Position numbers and translations under genes: made by a program
In this document: positions 36,728-48,245 of the stretch, piece after piece
Position numbering within the stretch: position 1 is the stretch's first letter
Layout of the letters: every line of letters starts with the position of its first letter
The notes under the pieces: generated by a model
Seen by the model: the letters and a program-made list of their open reading frames with translations, nothing else
Database searches by the model: none
What the model was told of the DNA's origin: nothing
Assembly (NCBI GenBank): GCA_026182355.1
Contig: JAPFBL010000003.1
Coordinates: 3,001,001-3,065,000 of the forward strand
Length of the DNA stretch: 64,000 bases
From: Hermatobates lingyangjiaoensis
Taxonomy: Eukaryota > Arthropoda > Insecta > Hemiptera > Hermatobatidae
Direction: 5' to 3'

Positions 36728-37410
36728 ATGTATTTTTATAAAGTGCATGTATTACTTCTACAAGCTCTACAAACATATTACATACACATACAATCATGTC
36801 ATTATCCAGTTTTAATGATGTGCTTAATATACTTCTAACAGGGCAGTTGTATGATACCTAAAATAAGTACACATTGCATTATATAAATGCTAAACACTTT
36901 GTACGATATAAACTGACATTGTTATTTGGGGTTTAATTATAGAATGAATAAACTAATTAGTATACTGAAATAAATCACTAGATGATTCTTTTCATTTATT
37001 GTTGTCCTGCTTTTAAAGTAAACATGTCTTATTACTCTTATCAGTTAGCTCAATCTAAGTGAGTTACGTACCTCAAAAAAAAAAACTTAAAATTTTCCAC
37101 CCAGCTATGGATTATGTAGTCATTTCATTTGAGAGAAAGACAGAAGAGGAGGGGAATGGCAAAGACACTAAACATTTTCTTTTGCTATTACATCTAAATT
37201 AATTATTAACGAGTATTCAGATATGTACCATTAAATAATATTAGCTTTGTCAGAATCTGAAGTGTCCTTCATAATAAGTCACTTACTCAAAATGATTCAC
37301 TAAGTGATATTATAGAAGTGTTATAAAATTGCTGCCTACCAACTATCTTTAGTTTCAAGCTGAGAATCAGTTAAAGGAAAAGTTCAAGAAATCTTAGTCG
37401 GCTTGAAAAA
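34066..37410. other. Unassigned, with a GC-richer island at 36.0-36.24 kb
   Basis: Mostly AT-rich. The island at about 35970-36240 is GC-rich and contains an 11-bp inverted repeat (GACGGTGGAGC at 36109-36119, complement at 36221-36231). It could be a small DNA element or a regulatory region; no coding frame is evident. The open frame at 34285-34488 has no recognised motif. Confidence 0.35.
36691..36726. repeat. (TG)n microsatellite
   Basis: About 18 TG units, uninterrupted. Confidence 0.95.
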
Positions 37411-37418
37411 GTTTAATT

Positions 37419-37846
37419 CAGGCGTGGGGAACCCGCGGCCTTAAGGCCACATGTGGCCTTTTGAACCGTGAAATGTGGCCTTCTACAGTTTGTTGAGAAA
37501 AATTTTTCAAAATATAAAGAATTACAATTGTGGTAATAAAGACAAAAAAATTCTGGCATTTAGGAAGAAAGCTATTCATTAATCATTGCTTGAAGGAATG
37601 CTAAGCTTATGGAAAATAATTTTCCTGGGTTAACAAATGTAATAAACGAAGGCAGTAAGGACACTACTGAATCTTTTGAAAGATGCAAAACAGATTTAGA
37701 TGTACTGATCTAGTAACAAAATGATAGATCAAGTATTTTACAATATAACTATTATATAAGAATTTGCTTATCTATTCTTGGTGGCCTTTTGGGGAAGTGG
37801 ACGGTGCTAAAATGGCCTTTACTCCAAGAAAGGTTCCCCACCCCTG
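37419..37846. mobile_element. hAT-type MITE with perfect 8-bp target duplication
   Basis: The 428-bp element starts CAGGCGTGGGGAACC and ends GGTTCCCCACCCCTG, 14 of 15 terminal bases complementary. GTTTAATT occurs immediately on both sides (37411-37418 and 37847-37854), an exact 8-bp target duplication as hAT transposases make. Subterminal GGCCTT and AAGGCC/TGTGGCC repeats are probable transposase-binding sites. No transposase is encoded, so it was mobilised in trans. The perfect duplication suggests a fairly recent insertion. Confidence 0.9.
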
Positions 37847-37854
37847 GTTTAATT

Positions 37855-39170
37855 TGTTTCTACTTCCTCATAGATGGACTCAATATGGAGAGGAATATAT
37901 TGAATGAGATATGAGTAGATAAGTGTTGAGATATGTATAATGAGGCCTGTATATGTATTACCAAGTTGAAATCATCGTAAGCATTACCTGGTGTATGTTG
38001 ATATCCAGGTATGTATCAATATGTATGCAAGGGGGGCGGATAAACAGCTAAGTGTTAATGTCTTGGAAGTATGAAAAAGTTTACAGCTTTAGAAAAATTA
38101 TATTAAAATATTACTCAAAATATACCCAGAAACATTGTGACTTCACTGTTTGCTCTTATAAATTAGTTATTTTCGAACATTTTTCTATTAACGCCTGATT
38201 ACCACAAAATTTTTAGATAAATATCAAACACCAGGGTAGAAATAGTGTCTAAGTTTAATTGATGTCTTTTATAAAATTATTTAAATATCGCATTAAGAGA
38301 AGTTTCGAAAAACAGTTTTTAATTAAAATAATCAAAAAACACATATTACTTGAGAAGTCATACTCGTAAACTATAAATGCACTTGGCCGTGGTTTGGTGG
38401 GTGGCTACTGATTTCTCTGAGCTCTGATTCCAGAAGCTTAATGCTAGAATGTTTAATGATAGAATTTGCAACAGAAGTCAGCAAAGTCCTCCTTCTATTT
38501 TCTCTCTCTCTCTCTCTCTCTTTCCTCTCCCTCTCCCTCTCTCTCTCGCGCGCACTCTCTTTCTCTCCCTCACTCTCTCTCTCTCCCTCATCTTATCAAC
38601 TCATTTCTCTACTTTATTGAAATTGTACAAATACTAACATGTATTTCTCTTTAAACACATGTACACACGGAAAGAAAGGAAGTAATTTGATAGGCCTACG
38701 CCATCGCTTTAGATTCAGAAACACTATTTCACTATATATTTAAAGAACGAAGACACACTCTTTGGACTTTCCACGTAGACAGTATGCTTCTGGTTAAAAA
38801 TAGTTTTGCCTTGAAAGTTGTGCGCCAGTTCTAAAAGTGGGGTTATTCTCATCTAGTAACGAACATACTTGTTCTTGGTACATAATGATTCGAGGTTTGA
38901 ATCTTAGAAAGTCTAATGTTCTTATGTAGAAGATGAAAAATCTTGTTCAAGCCAATCTTGTCAACGTCAGAACTCATTAAAGATTAATTATGAATACGTT
39001 TAAGGGATAATTTATAACTTTCCATGTAGGAAGAGTCCAGTAATATCCTTTAGTTATAAAAAAATATAAGCAGTAATTAAAAAAGTAACCTCACCATTCA
39101 CGTTATAAGATCACTGAAGACGAAAGCCTAAAAGTTACAAAGAATTTCTAGAAAATTTTCTTTGCTTTAA
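37855..39170. other. Unassigned, with a (TC)n tract
   Basis: AT-rich; no element or gene recognised besides the pyrimidine tract at 38.5 kb. Confidence 0.4.
38500..38592. repeat. (TC)n pyrimidine tract
   Basis: CT repeats with a short CGCGCG interruption. The overlapping serine/leucine-rich open frames are simple-repeat shadows. Confidence 0.9.
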
Positions 39171-39364
39171 TCCAACATCTGCCCCCAACATTCACAAATT
39201 AGGCGAAATTTCAAATTTAGTGAGTCGTACTGTCTCTGAACCTTTCAGAGATTTCTTCAAAAACTGATATTCATAATGCAGACACCTTCTTCAAAACATC
39301 CACTATTTTCAAGAGGGTAGGAAATGTTTCTCAAGGTTCACCACTTACTACCAAACTACTTCTA

Positions 39365-39560
39365 AAAGACTAGTTCTATTAGTTTGGAATGGCGCCCATG
39401 AACAGAACTGCATCCAAGTTGTACAGAATAAATGTGCCCGCCTTATAGCTAGGGAATGCCAGAAATGTCGATATTCAACATGATTTGAGTTGGGAATCTA
39501 TTGATTGCATTAGTCAACTTGCCAACAATGAAGAATAACGGATAATCGGTGATAATATGT
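39365..39560 (+). pseudogene. LINE reverse-transcriptase C-terminal remnant
   Basis: Frames read VWNGAHEQNCIQVVQNKCARL and, after a frameshift, HDLSWESIDCISQLANN. This matches the end of CR1/Daphne/Jockey-type ORF2 proteins: VW.......L...Q.K..RLI, then LxWxxLxxRI. The RT catalytic motifs are not visible upstream. Broken by stops. Confidence 0.5.
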
Positions 39561-39569
39561 TAAGTCTAC

Positions 39570-40675
39570 ACATCACAGCGCTTACTCTGTAAGTAATTTA
39601 TTTTATATTTCTCTTTTGCCTTAGATACTGCAAGTACAAACAATTTCTTTAACTACTTCTCATGCGGTTTTCTATGTTAAAAAACAGTAATGGTTTAGTA
39701 ACAGTTCTTTTTTCACTGGCACAATTTATCATAACTTACCTTTCATGTGAACCGCAAATGTTTTCATTTCTATTTTACTCTTACATAGTGAAATGTTTCA
39801 TTACATTTTTCCTAGGGTGCACAAATTTGTATTGTTTGTTTTATTTTATTAGGAAATTACATACACCAATAACTAGTGTTACTTATGAAAATAAAACCTC
39901 CTACCAGAAGAAGTAATCTCTTTATTTAGATGTTTAAACTGTGTCACTGTTAGTGTCTTAAGGATTTCAGTCACATTGCGACATTAAATCAGACCGACAC
40001 GTTTATCGTGCAGCCCTTTAGACAGTGTTGGTTAACATGTAGCTAGGATAAGGTGGCCCACGCATTCAGCAAAAAGTTAGGACCAAAATATGTCAAGAGA
40101 AATATATAACTTAAATAAGCAAGAGAAACACAAACTTAATAAGAGTAGCGATAAGTCACTCGAAGAGTCCATTGTGGATACATTTACTAGAGGACCATTA
40201 TTAAGAAGTGACGTTTGATAGTACAAGCATGCCACTTAGGTCAATCAAAGTAATCAAGGAGAGAGCTGAAGCTCTATTCCCTTACACCTCACCTTCACGA
40301 TAACTACTATTACTGTGTATCTCTGTGCATACACAATGTCGTGACTTCACTTCGCAGCACTACCTACTGTGAGTGGCTCCTGATTAGTGGGGTTCAAGAA
40401 CATGACCGTAGTTTCTCATCAAACTAACTCAATTGATGATCTGCTGTAGAGATTCTATAACAATGAGTTCTTTTTTCTTATTTCCTTTATCATTTTGGTG
40501 ATTTATAATACAGGTAAGTATATCGCATTGTAAAAGATGGCTCCCAATGTAATTATATACCTTAAAGGCAGTAGTTAACACTTCAAAAAATTGAATAATT
40601 TTCTTTAGTCAATTTTTGATATTTAGTCAATTTTAGTCAAAATTGATACAATCCTTTATAAACATGTTCTCCTTA
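39570..40675. other. Unassigned
   Basis: AT-rich. The 84-codon frame at 39662-39916 is phenylalanine- and tyrosine-rich low-complexity translation with no recognisable family. Confidence 0.4.
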
Positions 40676-40678
40676 TTA

Positions 40679-40905
40679 ATATATATATATAATACCAATT
40701 GAAAAGAAGATAGCATACAGATAGATCTAGGAATAACTCACTGAAGGCCATCACGACGGTGAGACGACCATCATCGTCTTCAGGAGGCGAAGAGTCCCGC
40801 AGGAAGGAAGAGTGGCGACTCTGTGTGCTATCTTCTTTTTAATTGGTTTTTTATTTAAAAGTCCGCTGGACCGTTTCTTTTAATTACTATATAGATATAG
40901 TACCT
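40679..40905. mobile_element. Family E hairpin, decayed copy
   Basis: Terminal inverted segments (CCAATTGAAAAGAAGATAGC near 40697 and its complement near 40840), and beyond them the family E 3' end AAAAGTCCGCTGGACCGTTTC, with a (TA)n tract at the left border. Minus-strand core CTGAAGA, extra C, and a stem with GTC are visible near 40765-40785, but GAAA is replaced, so the motif is dead. Confidence 0.55.
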
Positions 40906-41093
40906 AAGACCTATACCTCCTATACTGATGTAATATAAAAGGAACTGAAAAGCTGACTGTAAATTTGTACTCATTTGACACCACAACTGAAAGGATGTGC
41001 GAAAATAAAAATGTCAGTAAATTTACCAAATGAATGACAAGAACTGAGAGCTCCAAGATCACTATAAATTATTATAAATAAAGTAAGTAAATG

Positions 41094-41215
41094 AAACGGT
41101 CTAGTGTACTCTTAAATAAAAACAATTAAAAAGAAGGTAGGACACAGATAGACAAAGGAATAACACACATCTATATTTCGACCATCATTGTAATCAGGAT
41201 GTGAAATATAGATCT
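41094..41215 (-). mobile_element. Family E single-arm copy
   Basis: Shares the family E terminus (GAAACGGTCTAGTGTACTC, a diverged complement of GAGTCCGCTGGACCGTTTC) and motif region. The minus-strand motif at 41166-41203 keeps a perfect six-pair stem I (CACATC with GATGTG) and GAAATAT, but the core has CTGATTA and stem II is disrupted. Confidence 0.55.
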
Positions 41216-41919
41216 ATATCGGGGTCACTGAACTTTCTAATTTTAACCGTTTCAGCTTATTTCATAAGTTAAGGGTATGATTGTATGACAGAAAACCACA
41301 TCTTGGAATGGAACACAAAGAAATGTAGATTCGTCTTTTCTACGAATTGATAGATCAAATGGAACAAAATAACGAGGTAATGAGGATGAACTGTATTCAC
41401 AACAGTGCTTTGCTGCATTGTAAGTGTAGGTTTCCTTTGCAACAAAATGGTACACATAATAATAACAGTAAACTAGATTGATTTCAGTGAGCAGTCAATC
41501 TGCCACTGAACAGTTTCTTTTAAATTTAAAATTGATTGGAGTTTTCAAAGTCTGTAATCTGGAAAAAGTCACAGCAAAAATATACGGCTAATTACACAAG
41601 TTTGTTGATGACAAATTATAATTTTTTAACTCTTATAGTAATCGTAATTAATTTTATTTTAAGGTGTTCTTTTTTATGTTATTATTAATTTAACTTAAAC
41701 ACTATAAGTTTAAAATACGTTGGCCTCAGAAAATTCTAATTTTATGGATCAAAACATATTAGATAAAGATAATTGATTTGTCCAATATTAGTAGATAGTT
41801 CTGAGTGAGTAGCTTTCACAACTATGACACATGAAATAAGTATGCCCTATTATAATCATATAAATACAAATGTTCAAAAAAGTGGTTGTGTTGAAATGGT
41901 GTTTGAAAGGGCGAGTTAC

Positions 41920-42037
41920 CTGATGACTAAGGTCAAGCACATCTTCCTCCAAAGAGATATCGGAACAAACGTCATCACCAGTGTCACATGTGGAGCTGCG
42001 TCCAGAGGAGTTGAAACTAGAGCTCCTGTGTAGTCCC
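41920..42037 (-). CDS. Candidate 118-bp internal exon of an unidentified gene
   Basis: Minus-strand acceptor AACTATTTGCAG (intron side, from 42038) and donor CATCAG|GTAACT (donor at 41914-41919). The open frame has one leading base and 39 codons: GLHRSSSFNSSGRSSTCDTG, then DDVCSDISLEEDVLDLSHQ, leaving phase 0. The serine-rich start followed by an acidic, leucine-spaced segment looks like real, intrinsically disordered protein leading into a possible coiled coil. I do not recognise the gene. This is the best host-gene evidence in the window; if it belongs with the 5.1- and 1.4-kb candidates, the gene has introns of tens of kilobases filled with elements. Confidence 0.55.
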
Positions 42038-42129
42038 CTGCAAATAGTTACTTCATCAGTTATAAAAACGAGTGAAATCACTTGTCAAGGAGAATTTATG
42101 CTTGTCTAGAATTTGGGATAAATCTCTCC

Positions 42130-42200
42130 CTCTCTCTCTTCATCTATCTCTCTCTCCTTTTCGTTCTCTCACTCTCTGTCTTTCCTTTTCCCCTCCCTGT
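42130..42200. repeat. Short (TC)n pyrimidine tract
   Basis: Degenerate CT repeats, upstream of the exon candidate on its strand. Confidence 0.8.
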
Positions 42201-42910
42201 ATACATAGGACCATGTAACTGTTTATTTGATCATTTCTTCTATTTTGATAGTCCTGCCTATCAAAAGTAACAGTAGTACAGAGTATGACTCATACTTACT
42301 TAGTACAGCACTAAACAATGTGAATGCAGCAATGTTAAGAACAATAAACAGACTTTTCCTCTATGAATAACAATTGCAGCAAATAAAATACTGTTAGGTA
42401 ATCGTAATGTTTACCGTGCGGGTGACTGCTTCTCTGATTTATGGTCCGTACAATTTAATGATCCAAACTACTTAAATAATCCAATAGTCCACCATTACTT
42501 CGTTCCGAGTCATCAAGCTACTAAAATCTTACGTGATATAAGAGTAGCTACTTCCTCTCAGATTAAATTTGCCCATGAAGAGACCAAACACAAATTAGTG
42601 AAAATATTTTTTTTAAAGCAGCTAACCAGCTGTTTTTTTAGATTTCACGTTTAAACGTAATAAACACCAGCAAAAATTCCCGTTTTGACTGGGTTCAGAA
42701 ACAGTTTTCGAAAATTTCACTCTAATTTGTGATAGCTACTGCTTCAATTATATTAAATTTTATTAGGAGGAATATCTGTTATTGCTAACTTTGTTCCAAC
42801 AAAATATACAGTCAAGTGTACTATTCATTCCTATCATTCATTTATAAAGACTCCATTCCATACTGTGCCTTCATAAATGTGTTTGCATAATTTAGTGTCT
42901 TCTATATATT

Positions 42911-43049
42911 CTAACGTAGTGCAATCAGTTATTATGTGGTATATTTACTCATTGTCGGGTAAAAAGCTAATGAAATGGTCTCCACATATAAAAATTTATT
43001 GGTATAAACAACGCGTTTCGAACACGTAGTGTTCTTCCTCAGGCATTAA
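42911..43049 (-). mobile_element. Family A single-arm copy
   Basis: Matches the left arm of the 3.2-kb hairpin, from AACGTAGTGCAATCAG through GGTAAAAAGC to GCATTAAA, then diverges. The minus-strand hammerhead-like motif at 43009-43046 is intact (CTGAGGA core, six-pair stem II, GAAACGCGT). Confidence 0.7.
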
Positions 43050-44310
43050 ATTTAAAGCCTTCTAATTTCATCAGAAGTATTTCATGTAGAAAATTATTTA
43101 GAATTTTTCTGAAAGGATTTTATTTTTCTATTTCAGTCTTGAAAAAAAATAGTAACTCCTAAATAAAACTAATTAAATTCAATTTAAATAAGAAAGTGAG
43201 ATCTCACTGAACAAAACTTCATTTTTTCTGTGTTAACATTTTCAATTACAGATAGGAATTTGGATTACATTATTATTTCAGATTCTATTTTTAGATTTCC
43301 AAAACTATGTATTTAGATTTTTTTATTCAAACAAATTAAAAACATGATCAAATTTAATTTTAAAATGAAAGGATTGCTTGCTTATCGAATAATACAAAAA
43401 AACTTAATTATTTCATAGTTAATTGATAGAAATATTAATAAGTGATGGTGACTTTGGAACAGGAAACGAGGTAGAACTACAGAATATAATAAGCATATAT
43501 CACATTAATACCTTAAATATATATATCTAAAACTTTCCGATGAACTGAAACATTTTTTGCAACCAGTGTTACAAACAAATAATCTACCACTAATTGTTAC
43601 ACTTAATAAATATATTAAATTAATGTTTAAGTCTGTTACATTTTTTATAATCAAAAACAAACGTAATTACAAACAAGTCAAAAATAAGAAAACTTGTAGT
43701 ATTGTATTAATACTCTACCATTAATAAGATTTCTAACTTTCTAGTTGTCATAATTGAATGAATTAAAAAATAAATTTAATTCTATTGCATCTGCAATTAA
43801 ATGAACAAATTAAATTAACCAAGTTAGCATTGTTATTGTAATCTCAGTTGAATTCCATAACTGTATTACATAATGATATTACCAATAACTTTGTTAGTTC
43901 CACTAAACTTTCTAGAACATTTCACTTAATATACTATATATGTATTAATCCAATCTTATCTTCAATATGTAAGTTCCATTTTTGTAAAATAAAAGGTTCA
44001 GTGTTGTTTCAGATGTCTTTCAAGGCATTGCACAGCCTCTATACAAGAATGTTGTGCGGTATAGCATCTTAAGTATTTGCCAGGCTCAATAACTTCTTGG
44101 CGTACTCTACAATCTACTCACTCAAACATTATTAATTACATATTTAAAATAAATTTTCATTGTTGTACATTATGATAAAAAACTCAAAACAATTTCTTTT
44201 AATAAGAAACATGACTTTAAAATCCTGAAACTAACTTAGATAAATCATACATTCTCCCTCTCTGAAACGTTTTTGTATAAATATTCATATAACTTCTCGA
44301 CCACTGATTT
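43050..44310. other. Unassigned AT-rich DNA
   Basis: No gene or element recognised. The 74-codon frame at 43848-44072 has no family motif. Confidence 0.4.
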
Positions 44311-44312
44311 AT

Positions 44313-44667
44313 AAAGTTCAAAGAAGAAAGGGTTGTTGAGGATTTTGGTCTAAAGAAAATTAAACTCCTGTTTATACACCGACGTTTCGCCAAACATTGT
44401 TTGGCATTTTCAAGGCTTGTTTTTGAGAAAAACACTATTTAACAGTCCATGCCTGTATCTACCAGCAACATATTCGTATCTGTTATGTTAATAAATAACA
44501 TAACAGATAACTTTAGCTAGTAGATAAAGGCATGGACTGTTAAATAGTGTTTTCCTCAAAAACAAGCCTTGAAAATGCCAAACAATTTTTGGCGAAACGT
44601 CGGTGTATAAAGAGGAGTTTAATTTTCTTTAAACCAAAATCCTCAAGAACTCCTTCTTTGAACTTTT
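44313..44667. mobile_element. Family D inverted-repeat element with two hammerhead-like motifs
   Basis: Near-perfect arms of about 150 bp (from 44313 and ending 44667) around a centre that itself holds GTTATGTTAATAAATAACAT. The right arm has the motif at 44566-44604; the left arm holds its complement. The two arms differ at a few positions (for example TTTATACACC against TTTATACACCG context and ATTGTTTGG against ATTTTTGG), so they have mutated since formation. Confidence 0.7.
44566..44604 (+). ncRNA. Hammerhead-ribozyme-variant motif, family D
   Basis: Core TTGAAAA (44569-44575) has changes at positions 3 and 8 of the canonical core, then an extra T. Stem II is six perfect pairs, GCCAAA (44577-44582) with TTTGGC (44588-44593). 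GAA follows, then stem III AC/GT (44597-44600) and C44601 at position 17. Stem I pairs GCC (44566-44568) with GGT (44602-44604). G8 is catalytic in the hammerhead, so the G-to-A change would be expected to slow or abolish cleavage. Confidence 0.5.
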
Positions 44668-46585
44668 TGCATTAAGTCCGAAAGAAATAATATCAAATGT
44701 TTTCAAGTATGTAATTGGTAATGTTTGAGTGAAGAGAAAGTATTGGAATGTAGATTGAGAAAGAAGGTAATAACTGAGTGGCCAGCGATACGTGGAATGC
44801 TATACCGCACAACACTCGTGTATTGTGGGCTGCAGCAAAGAACTACATGACATCTGAAGCAAGATCCATCGAATCTTATATGACCCAAAATATTGAGGAC
44901 AACATGCTAATACTAATACACGGAAATAAGTGAAATCATACTAGAATGTGTATTCAAACTACTAAAGCCACCATGCAATAGTACTTATAATAAGTATTAT
45001 CCGCTTTACGTATGATATTTAATACATTATAATTAAACATACTATACGGAGTTATGCTGTAATCGTATATAGTATTTAGCATTCTACTATTAAATTTTTT
45101 AAGCTATTTACTATCAATTGTGTTTCCAAGAATGTTTAAATAGCAGAAAAATAACAATTCATTTCTTATTTCTTATTTTATATTTTTCCTTAAAATGTCC
45201 ATCTTTACTATATTTTTTTATTATTATTAATAATAATAATACGTCATTGTTTTTAATATTTGATGTACAAGAAAATGTTAAAGTTACCACATGAAATCAC
45301 ATTATTTTTTCCGTACCCGCCGGAATTTTTATAATATAGAAATATTTTATAATATATTAATAATAATATATATCATTTTATAATATATTATATGCTTATA
45401 ATATATTATTATAACTTTACCTAATCTATACGGATAACAAAACAAGCGTATTAACAAGTTTTGTTAATACAAAGCTCCTAGCTCTTAGTGAGTATCATGT
45501 TAAACTCACATGGAACTCATGTAAACGCAAGATGTTGAATAAATCACAATGGGATACGGGTCAAAGCTCCTCAAATGACGACTTCTGACACTCAAAAACC
45601 AGGCGGATTAACAAGTATCTCAAAAAATGTCCAAGTCCATCATGTACTACCCTGTTTCTCAGAGAGGATAATCAAACGCATAGATGAAACCAAGAAAACC
45701 CTAATATTTTACAAGTATCTAAAAACTATTTAAACCTCAACCATCCTTTTCAACTCCATCTGTATCAACTGTACCACTACGCGCAGCCTCCGACCACCAT
45801 CTTCTTTCCTACTATTAATATCAATCAGGCCGTAGCAAAGCTAAAATAAAATTTGCTTCTCGTCATAATGACCGCAGTAAAAAGAAGTCAACCCCCCCCC
45901 CCCCCTGTTTATTCTCTTGAAAGTTAAACCCAGTTTATCGTTCTAACTAGAACAGTTTATATTTAGAACTGGAACAGGGAACCACTCTGTAGCTAGGCTG
46001 CCTGGTCCAGTTTAGTAAGCAAGGTGTCTCACCAAGTATGTTCTAGGTCAGGCCACTACATTAAAACAGTGGTTCTGTACTTGGAATTGAAGTGAGCTTT
46101 TGACTTGGTATGGAATAGGGGTCTGTTTCACAAAACTAAGTGTTTTAGTTTGTTTCGATGGTTTGTGGAGGCAACAGTCTTTTCTCGCCAGAACGCAATT
46201 TCTTTCGATGATTTCCTTTGATGATTAACAAACATTCCCCAACTAGAAAAATGCATAAAGGCTTTCCTCAGGGTAATATCCTTAAGCAGTAATAATCCTT
46301 AAGGGTAATTTAGGGCAGTAAGACAATCGACTAGGAATACAGCACTTCAACTTGACTGAGTGACCTACAATTGAACAATTTTGAGTGACCTTTCTAGTAG
46401 TCCTGGCACAGTAATTCAGACCAAGACCCTAGCCTAGAACTGCTATGTACAATCCACTTATCATGGCAATTATTATTATTCAATAAAATAAATCCTACAT
46501 TTTAATAACTATTACTTCTTTAAAATACCAAATATTTGCCTTTATCATGTTTAAAATTCTATATAATATTAATCACATATAGTTA
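44668..46585. other. Unassigned, AT-rich; poly-C run
   Basis: Includes an AT-only stretch near 45330-45420, a small hairpin (GTATTAACAA at 45448-45457 with its complement at 45461-45470), and about 14 consecutive C at about 45892-45905. No gene recognised. Confidence 0.4.
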
Positions 46586-46586
46586 T

Positions 46587-46975
46587 TATAATTATAATAT
46601 TAACAACTACAAATACAGTTCCTTTTTATAATGTTCAATTTTATTATAATCAGTGAAATTTATGACTCATCAATTATTTTCTAACCACTCGTATGTAATG
46701 CATTAAACATAAAATTAAGAAATAGGTAAAACCGTCATACCAGCCAGGTTTGTTGCGATCGAAGATGGACAACGTGTGAAAGCGCTCCAACTCCAAGATC
46801 ATCTTACGAGATATTACGGTTTTACCTATTTTTAATATAAATCATACTAACCCCAGTGGTATTAACAATATGCATGTATAAAATTAAGACACCTCTAAAC
46901 ATTATAGTTTGATATAATCTCGAAATTTATTATAACGCTTTACTTAAATGACCTACAAATGAATTTCTAAATCAT
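46587..46975. repeat. Dispersed repeat, copy 1 (interrupted)
   Basis: About 230 bases closely match 48010-48240 (starting AATTATAATATTAACAAC). This copy is split by a 158-base insertion at 46720-46877; copy 2 is the empty site. The two copies are in direct orientation and flank the LINE tail at 47.4-47.8 kb, so they may be 3'-end sequence of one retroelement family or a local duplication. Confidence 0.75.
46720..46877. mobile_element. 158-bp insertion with 11-bp target duplication
   Basis: ATAAAATTAAG occurs on both sides (46709-46719 and 46878-46888) and once in the uninterrupted copy at 48.1 kb, so the boundaries are exact. Within it, AAATAGGTAAAACCGT (46720-46735) and its complement (46816-46831) form a hairpin. 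The longer duplication suggests target-primed retrotransposition (SINE- or LINE-like) rather than cut-and-paste. I do not recognise the element; the phrase CCAGCCAGGTTTGTTGCGAT has a partial match near 62.55 kb. Confidence 0.65.
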
Positions 46976-47434
46976 AAAACTACATTGACCATCACGTTTT
47001 TTGTTGCCCAATTTTTTTAACCTGATTTAGGTTAATTTGGGGGTGCTGTTTACGAAAATCATACTACTTTTTTTCTCATCAGGTCAAGTTAAAGAGATAT
47101 TTGCTATTTAATATCTTTTCACCTTAAAATTAGGAGTATTTCTAAATACATTCTAGCGCCATCATTACAGTTGTAGGTTATTATTGTGATCTATGTTAAA
47201 TGATTATGACATCAGAAACCTTAAAACTTTTACCTGCATAGCAAATTTTTGGAGTAAAAATTAAGCATGGCTACATCCTCTTCTAGGCAACGTTCCTTAA
47301 ACAAGCCAAATGTGTTTGCAATATTTTTATGGCCAGCCAGATTTTTCTACTGAACTGGAATATCTGCCTACCTCTTATTCAAGAAACCAGATCATTTTCA
47401 TGCGTAACGAACAAAGAAAAGTGTTAAATTGAAC

Positions 47435-47830
47435 TTCTCTTTAGTTAAAGTCCATGTAGAGAACACAGGGAATGAAAGAGTCGATTTTTTGGCCAAAACT
47501 GCACAAAAAATGAAATCAGAACCCCTTCATTACCAAAATTTGCATATTTAGCATTGGTGATGTGAAAAGCTGAAGAGACATTCCTCCTCAGATGAGAGGA
47601 GACTTGGTCAGCCACACAGTGAGAGCACTGACGAAGGAGTTCTTTCCATCAACTCGGAGTTCATTGGTATTAACTGCAAGTGCCATGGGAAGATGCTTTC
47701 CTATTTTCATCGGTGCAATGTTCTACCCGCGGATGCCTGCCATATATATCCCCACAGATAGTAGAGCCAATTTTGTGGGATCGTTGTTATTTAATCCCAG
47801 CTACAGCAGTACTGATCAAATTCTTTATTA
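47435..47830 (+). pseudogene. LINE ORF2 tail: RNase H and C-terminal domain remnant
   Basis: LVKVHVENTGNERVDFLAKTA (about 47444-47506) matches the final block of LINE ribonuclease H domains (WxKAHVGxxGNExADxLAKxA), with the conserved HV, GNE, D and LAK residues. Further on, CHGKMLSYFHRCNVLPAD (about 47670) resembles the C-terminal GHGxFxxYLxRFxL region that precedes a CCHC-type zinc knuckle. Frame changes occur between the parts. Non-functional. Confidence 0.6.
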
Positions 47831-48005
47831 TTAAAAGAGGGTGACCCCAGGCTAACCATGCTGTTGGACAGCTTGTATATGCGAATACAAATGTTTTCAA
47901 TAAAACAATTTTGAATGTGTATTGCAATATATAAGAAAATAACGAAGAATCACTTTAGTTTAAGCATCAGCTTTGTATATTTTATAACCTGAGTTTTCAA
48001 ATAAT

Positions 48006-48245
48006 AAAACAATTATAATATTAACAACTACAAATACAGTTCCTTATTCAAATATTTAATTTTATTATAATCAGTGAAATTTATGACTCATAAATTATTT
48101 TCTAACCACTCCTATGTAATGCATTAAACATAAAATTAAGACACCTCCAAACATTTTAGTTTGATATAATCTCGAAATGAATATCTTCGTTATTACAACG
48201 ATTTACTTAAATAACCTAAAAATGAATGCTTGAATCATATCGCAA
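48006..48245. repeat. Dispersed repeat, copy 2 (uninterrupted)
   Basis: Direct-orientation match to 46587-46975 without the insertion. It differs by scattered substitutions and short indels. Confidence 0.75.

Noticed and set aside
38449..38654. Two overlapping serine/leucine-rich plus-strand frames
   Set aside because: Both are translations of a (TC)n microsatellite.
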